Source: Edolisoma coerulescens
Lineage: Eukaryota > Chordata > Aves > Passeriformes > Campephagidae
Reading direction: 5' to 3'
Length of the DNA stretch: 64,000 nucleotides
Assembly: GCA_013397115.1 (NCBI GenBank)
Contig: VWZW01006249.1
Coordinates: forward strand, 1 to 64,000
Shown: positions 58,860 through 64,000 of the stretch, piece after piece
How positions within the stretch are numbered: the stretch's first letter is position 1
Layout: the number at the start of each line of letters is the position of its first letter
Notes under the pieces: model-generated
Told to the model about the DNA's origin: nothing
Databases searched by the model: none
Seen by the model: the letters and a program-made list of their open reading frames with translations, nothing else
Made by a program: the position numbers and the translations under genes

Positions 58860-59830
58860 AGGCTGGACAATCGCACCCTTCCTGCCCGGCTCCGCAACCC
58901 GCGCTACACCAGCGCCGTGCTGGGGGCTCCTGTGCGCGCTGCAGACACGGCCGGGAGCGCCGCGGGCCGCGGAAGATGCGCCCGGTTCCAGCGCCTGCGG
59001 CAGGTGACCCNNNNNNNNNNNNNNNNNNNNNNNNNNNNNNNNNNNNNNNNNNNNNNNNNNNNNNNNNNNNNNNNNNNNNNNNNNNNNNNNNNNNNNNNNN
59101 NNNNNNNNNNNNNNNNNNNNNNNNNNNNNNNNNNNNNNNNNNNNNNNNNNNNNNNNNNNNNNNNNNNNNNNNNNNNNNNNNNNNNNNNNNNNNNNNNNNN
59201 NNNNNNNNNNNNNNNNNNNNNNNNNNNNNNNNNNNNNNNNNNNNNNNNNNNNNNNNNNNNNNNNNNNNNNNNNNNNNNNNNNNNNNNNNNNNNNNNNNNN
59301 NNNNNNNNNNNNNNNNNNNNNNNNNNNNNNNNNNNNNNNNNNNNNNNNNNNNNNNNNNNNNNNNNNNNNNNNNNNNNNNNNNNNNNNNNNNNNNNNNNNN
59401 NNNNNNNNNNNNNNNNNNNNNNNNNNNNNNNNNNNNNNNNNNNNNNNNNNNNNNNNNNNNNNNNNNNNNNNNNNNNNNNNNNNNNNNNNNNNNNNNNNNN
59501 NNNNNNNNNNNNNNNNNNNNNNNGGCACACGCTGCTGCCCCGCTGCCCGGGCGCGCCGCAGACACGTGAAGGCGCTGCGGCGGCAGCAGCATTACATCAG
59601 CTGCGGCACCGCGGCCGGGTGCGCCCCGCAGCCCCCGCGCCCGGCCCGCCCCTCCGCCGCGGCTCGTGACAAAATAACAAGTGCCGCCGTGCTCACACGG
59701 CCCTGAGGAAGCCAGACACCGGCACGGGCGGCGGTAGGCCGGGCCATCGCTTGCCCTCGGGCTTCCTGTGTGTCCCCTAGACATAAGTGGGGCCGAGCTG
59801 CCATTGGTCCCACGGCCTTTACCCACAATC
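58860..59830 (-). promoter_or_regulatory. RFX7: RFX7 CpG-island promoter region, with exon 1 probably in the gap
   Basis: GC- and CpG-rich sequence on both sides of the gap forms the only large CpG island upstream of the recognised RFX7 exons. On the minus strand, upstream of the gap, there is a CCAAT box (ATTGG on plus at 59803-59807), ETS-like AGGAAG sites (near 59762 and 59706), a CACGTG E-box (59563-59568) and a CRE-like TTACATCAG (59592-59600). The missing first coding exon (about 55 residues, Gln/Pro-rich in mammals) is GC-rich and is the kind of sequence that drops out of assemblies. In mammals TEX9 starts head-to-head on the other side of this promoter, but I found no TEX9 exon on the plus strand here. 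Confidence 0.65.
59011..59523. other. Assembly gap (513 N)
   Basis: A run of unknown bases within the CpG island. Its size may be an estimate. Reading frames that cross it are artefacts. It probably hides RFX7 exon 1 including the long-form start codon. Confidence 0.99.
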
Positions 59831-60032
59831 TTTCTGTGAACAACGTTTTCCCAAAATTTAAATTGTGCAGCTACCACAACTGCTTTGTCTGAACTACGGG
59901 CACAAGCCATATTTCTGCTCCTTGGGATCGTGGCTTTTCATGTGAAAGGCCAGAGGAACTGCACAGCCTGGGATAGTGGACAGGTAAATACCTAAATTCA
60001 GGGACCATGATACAAGGTGACTGTTATTAAAG

Positions 60033-60104
60033 TCATTATTAGGTGTTGGACTCGATGACCCATGTGGGTCCATTCCAACTCTGGATATTCCACGGTTATT
60101 GTTT
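60033..60104 (+). repeat. CR1 LINE 3'-end fragment, plus orientation
   Basis: TTAGGTGTTGGACTCGATGA, then CCCATGTGGGTCCATTCCAA and a degraded CTCTGGATATTCCACGGTTA, is the forward CR1 3' end ('ggtgttggactagatgacctttaaaggtcccttccaac...'). The octamer tail is decayed. It is about 70 bases and non-coding. Confidence 0.8.
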
Positions 60105-61207
60105 CTCTTCCCACTAGGGTTATGGTAACAAAGACTGCTCAAGCTGCCCCCCCTGTTGCCCCTCTTTTCCCATCCACTCCAATTCTGGTCAGTTCCCACT
60201 GGAATTCACAACTTGGACACTCAGGCCACTTGGCAGGGGCATGGATATGCAGGTACCCCCTCTGACACAAAGATGGAGTGACTCCCTAGCCTGTGCAGAT
60301 CACAGAAAATGTGGGCTTAAAGGTGACTAATAATATAAATATACACATGGAGACACAGCATTACTAAATTTAGGAGATGAGTATTTTGTCATCAACCAAA
60401 GCAAAGGCCTCTCAAAAATAAATATTTGCTTACGTCTCCACTGCTCCAAAATCAGAACGTTAATGGCTATGACAATGATGATCATACCCTTACAAAACCT
60501 CTCATCAGAACCAAAAAAAGTACGCTCTCTTGTTCCTGCCTCTTATTAAAAACATTTTTTAATGTTAATTGAAAATTTCTGAAGGTCATCCAAAAAATAA
60601 GGAAGAAAAAAAATACAAGTAAAAATTGTAATCAGAAGTAAACAGAAAAGTAATCAAATTTAAATCCCTACCTGCTAAGCTTTTGCAAGAAAACTACATC
60701 AGTATGCAGGTAAGCTGGCACAGGAAGACAAGGGTGAATGTCCTTGGTGATATTTTCTAGTTTTGTGGCAATTTCCACTTAATAGCAACTGTATCAACAC
60801 AGCCAGGGTTGCTTCTGTTGAGATCTTTTGTTGGACTCTGTCATATCTGCCTGGTCAGAACTTTATCCATAGGGATCCAAGCCATAAAATCATTCTGGGC
60901 AATGCCTATCTATAAGCCCCAGATTGAAATCGACGGCCCTACACCTCAGAATAAAGTTCAACAGATGTGCATCGTGTTTGCAGGATCACACACTATTACA
61001 ATAAATTGTAAAAAATACAATTTCATTTCAGTGTTGCTTTCAGTCTAAACCAGCAGCTGGAAGACAAGTTTATTATTTAGTTCCTCATGAATTTAGTTCC
61101 CAGACATGTCCTTGTAATCATGTTTATTTACAGCTGTATGGACATCATATGACAAAAAAAAAAAATTAATGGGTCACTTCTCTTCTGCAAAATCTGCAAT
61201 GCCATGC

Positions 61208-61242
61208 CAGGCTGGCACCCAAGGGCCTCCAGTGCCAGCCTG
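61208..61242. repeat. Inverted repeat, perfect 11-bp GC-rich stem
   Basis: CAGGCTGGCAC (61208-61218) and GTGCCAGCCTG (61232-61242) are exact reverse complements separated by a 13-base loop. It is a stable, GC-rich hairpin within AT-rich flanking DNA. Confidence 0.85.
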
Positions 61243-63319
61243 AAATCACGCCGGGTGTTTTAGGGCAGAACGGGATTAAACTGACACAGATATTAAACAA
61301 GTGAGCCAAACTCCCAGGTCACAGTTCTGTGGTCAAAATGGTCCATGGGCTTCAAAAGCTATGTTTATGCTCCCATAGCTCACCATCAATCACCTGTTCT
61401 ATAAAAAAAACCTCTTTTTTTTTTCTGTGCCTTTTGGTGTGAAGCCTTTCAACTGTAAGCCTGTCACTGCTAGGTTTGAGCATCAGGCTCAAAATAAGAT
61501 TTCACAAAGGCCCAAAATGAGATCGAGGTCCTGTTTTGTGTAAAGAAGAGATTTCCTTCTCAGGCCTAGCAGTAAAGAAAAATTCAACATTTTTTCACAG
61601 TGTGATACTTGGAAGAAATGGGGCTGTGTTGTGTACAAGTACAGCAGAGAAGCTCACACTGCTTTCCACGAGCCTTTTCCTGTTAGGAGTAATTCTCCCT
61701 CGGTGCTTTCCTGGTGTTGGCACAGGTTTGTTACGTGCCTGTTTCCACACTGAGCGGGGAGTCTTGCCCTTTGCACAGCAGTGGGCTCATAAATGGGGGC
61801 CATTTTGGCTGCCTCCCACACAACCAGCTCAGCTTGCCTCGTGTTTGGTACAGCCTCTGTACCAAAATGGGCAAAAATGGTGGCAACTCACACACAGTTG
61901 ACGTGGCCGAGTGTAACTGCAGCAAAGAACAAACAGACCCAGAATTACTGTGGTGACAAAGAGCTCATGCTGACAGAGTTAACTTGAAGATACTGAAGGG
62001 AATTATTTAACAGCTATGAGGTGAAGAGCTATGAGATGGACTGACTGGACATCTCCAGGGATTATCCACCAAGGACCACTACAACCATCTGCTGGAGTTC
62101 TTGTACCTAATGGTTCTGAAAACCTTCATTTGATGCAGAGATTTAGCTCCTGGTCAGCACTGTATAAGAAACACACCAAAAGTAATACAAAGGAGTTAAT
62201 TTTAAGTCCCATCACTGTAAAGAAAGACACCTGTGAAAGTTTAAGCATGTCAGAAATCAGACTAGGGTTGGCAGGACCAGGATCTTTCCTCTTCTTTCCC
62301 ATTTTCCAAATATCTGCCCTTATTGAAGAGCACAGCAGCTGAACTGTGAGTAGGTGGGGGCTTCCTCTCTCCTTCTGCAGACAGATTTTACTTGTCTAGA
62401 AACTGATGTTGCTGTACTAGTGCTAAAATTCCTGTCTTTTCTAACTCAAAAGCACTGGAAGTCTGCTGTGCTGGACAGACATACTCATTTGAGGATGATC
62501 TTAAAAAGAAAATGAAAGAGCTGTTTTGGGGAAAGAAAGAGCCGGCTGTCTGCACGAGGACAATCTCCACTGTGCAGTCCTGTGACAGGTGAGAGCCAAC
62601 TCCATTTTGCCAGGTTAATTCCAAAAGCTCTGTTTATTTTCCCTCCATTTCTGGAGCTTGGGATCTAACACAAACCCTCTCTGTGGGGAAAAGTTGTGCT
62701 TAAGTACTGTCTAACCGATTTTCCAGGATTTTCTCTACTGCACTTTAGCGTGGCTTTGTTTTGGTTTTTTTCCGTTATGAATTGTGTCTGACAGTTGGGG
62801 AATACAGCGTCTCTCACTTTCAGGGAGGAATGCCTCGCTGCCCTTTCTCCAGCTCACAGCCAGCACCGAGGGGAAGGTGCATTTCCCGCTCTCCTGTCAA
62901 TATATTGAGAGGGATCTGCCGCCTCTTGCCTAGCACAGGGCCAGGGATCTGCATGCTCAGAGACTAACCTGAGGTATGAGCCAGATAAACTATGAAATTT
63001 CACTATCTTTATCCTCAAGACAAACATGAAGCACATTCTGTGAGAATAATTGACTTTAAAGGCTTGTTAAAAAATCACACTTCCCAAAAGCTTTAAATGC
63101 CAGTTCAGTGAACTCCATTTTGATGCCTTTTTGCAACTCTCCTTCCCTAGGGATGTCTGTCTCTGTGCATCCTGAGCTATGCCCAAGACATTTCGCTCTG
63201 ATTCTGTTTGTTTTGTTATCTCCATTCATGTGTAGTATCTGTAAAATCAAACTGCAATAACTAGTAATTCACCTAACAAATTTTAATGAAAACTTCAGCT
63301 TTTATGGTTTCAATTATTT

Positions 63320-63350
63320 TAAAAAAAAAGAAAAGAAAAAAAAAAAAAAG
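63320..63350 (+). repeat. A-rich simple repeat
   Basis: A-run interrupted by single G residues. No recognisable retroposed sequence lies directly upstream. Confidence 0.8.
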
Positions 63351-64000
63351 CCAGTGTTCTCAGCTTCAAACTCACATCATCCCAGCTGACAGAAGAAACT
63401 GGTCTGTGTTCAAACCAGGCAGTGAAAAGGGGGCTACTTTAATTACAATGAAAGCCTGCTTGACCAGACATTTTCTAAGCTTTGCTGGGTCTTGAAGCAT
63501 CTGTTAGGAGTGGGAAGGAGCGTTGTGTGGTGCACAGTACGGCCACTTGGCAAATAACAGGAGATGTTAAAAACATGCCGGGGAAGTCTGAGGTAGGCCT
63601 GAGCTATAGCTTGCCATGGCTGGTCAGATGAGGGTGTGGCATTTTGCTGGGGTAAGACACAGATCACTTGCATTCTGTAAGTTATGATGACCAGATTAAA
63701 TTCCTAAGGTCTATCCATGTTCTCTGGTGATACAGATAGTTTGAAACTTCATTTCTGTAGACTGTCTTCTCTGTCTCAGTGTAATGTCAAATGGGCTCAG
63801 CTGCTGAGCTGTTAAAAATGGAGCGTGGTGTTCCTAGATTCTTGTCTTCAAGCTGGAAGTCAATAACGTAGAAAAAGGCACCAAATACTACAGCCTAAGA
63901 AAACTACATCAAAGAGTACAGTGGGTCAGGAAAGTGGTGATTCAGACTGTCCTGTACAAGACTGATAAGTAGAAAGGAAAGGGCTGTCACTGAAAGAAAT

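Larger units (their letters stand above)
37182..58860 (-). other. RFX7 intron 1 (long first intron)
   Basis: About 22 kb between the micro-exon and the CpG island. I searched both strands for the expected exon reading ASALQHKIKNSIC and did not find it, so it is taken as intron with exon 1 in the gap. The open frames here (for example 45908-46630, 240 codons; 53405-53839, 144 codons) are in locally GC-rich stretches and match no family I know. CpG-richer patches occur near 43.8, 46.3, 50.5 and 53.5 kb. Two hairpins near 37.4-37.5 kb are listed separately. Confidence 0.7.
60105..64000. other. Flanking DNA with no recognised gene
   Basis: About 3.9 kb of mostly AT-rich sequence beyond the RFX7 promoter. 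I looked in particular on the plus strand for exons of TEX9, the head-to-head neighbour in mammals, and recognised none. The open frames are all under about 125 codons. It holds a hairpin at 61208-61242 and an A-rich tract at 63320-63350. Confidence 0.55.

Noticed and set aside
58746..59910. Long open frames across the CpG island
   Set aside because: They cross the run of N and are open only because the unknown bases contain no stop codons.
1..64000. CRISPR arrays, operons, prophage, complete endogenous retroviruses or tRNA genes
   Set aside because: I looked for regular spacers, LTR pairs, pol-like reading frames and clover-leaf motifs and saw none; the window is vertebrate single-gene DNA with only CR1 scraps.

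Overview
The window looks like avian (bird) nuclear DNA. It contains fragments of CR1 LINE elements whose 3' ends carry the ATTCTGTG-type octamer. It has spliced, vertebrate-type gene structure, AT-rich introns, and CpG islands near both ends. Nothing prokaryotic is present (no operons, CRISPR arrays or IS elements).

One protein-coding gene dominates: RFX7 (regulatory factor X 7), read on the minus strand. I could place eight coding exons, in transcript order 37148-37181, 29924-30006, 28969-29091, 23041-23157, 21165-21249, 20290-20497, 17735-18030 and 13570-16838. All junction phases agree. The joined product runs from just after the extreme N-terminus to the stop codon at 13570-13572, about 1,404 residues. 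The short GC-rich first coding exon is not visible. It most likely lies in the 513-base assembly gap (59011-59523) inside the CpG island at about 58.86-59.83 kb. The last exon has an ambiguous base at 15086 in a Thr-Pro repeat that breaks the frame, almost certainly an assembly error. A long AT-rich 3' UTR extends to about 9.52 kb, with a poly(A) signal at 9539-9544.

Layout: 1-240, a CpG-rich CCAAT/GC-box promoter of a neighbouring gene (NEDD4 by mammalian gene order, an inference). 293-550, a CR1 fragment. 551-9519, intergenic DNA with no recognisable gene. 9520-13569, the RFX7 3' UTR. 13570-37181, RFX7 exons and introns. 37182 to about 58860, RFX7 intron 1. 58860-59830, the CpG island and gap. 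59831-64000, 5'-flanking DNA with one CR1 3' end and no exon I recognise.

The most notable features are: (i) the intron that splits the RFX DNA-binding domain is a minor-spliceosome (U12) AT-AC intron, and only that splice restores the conserved reading; (ii) two strong hairpins lie 250-340 bases upstream of a 34-nt micro-exon; (iii) a promoter-like CpG patch with two CCAAT boxes and a CRE-like site sits inside intron 4. I saw no wholly new multi-gene system.
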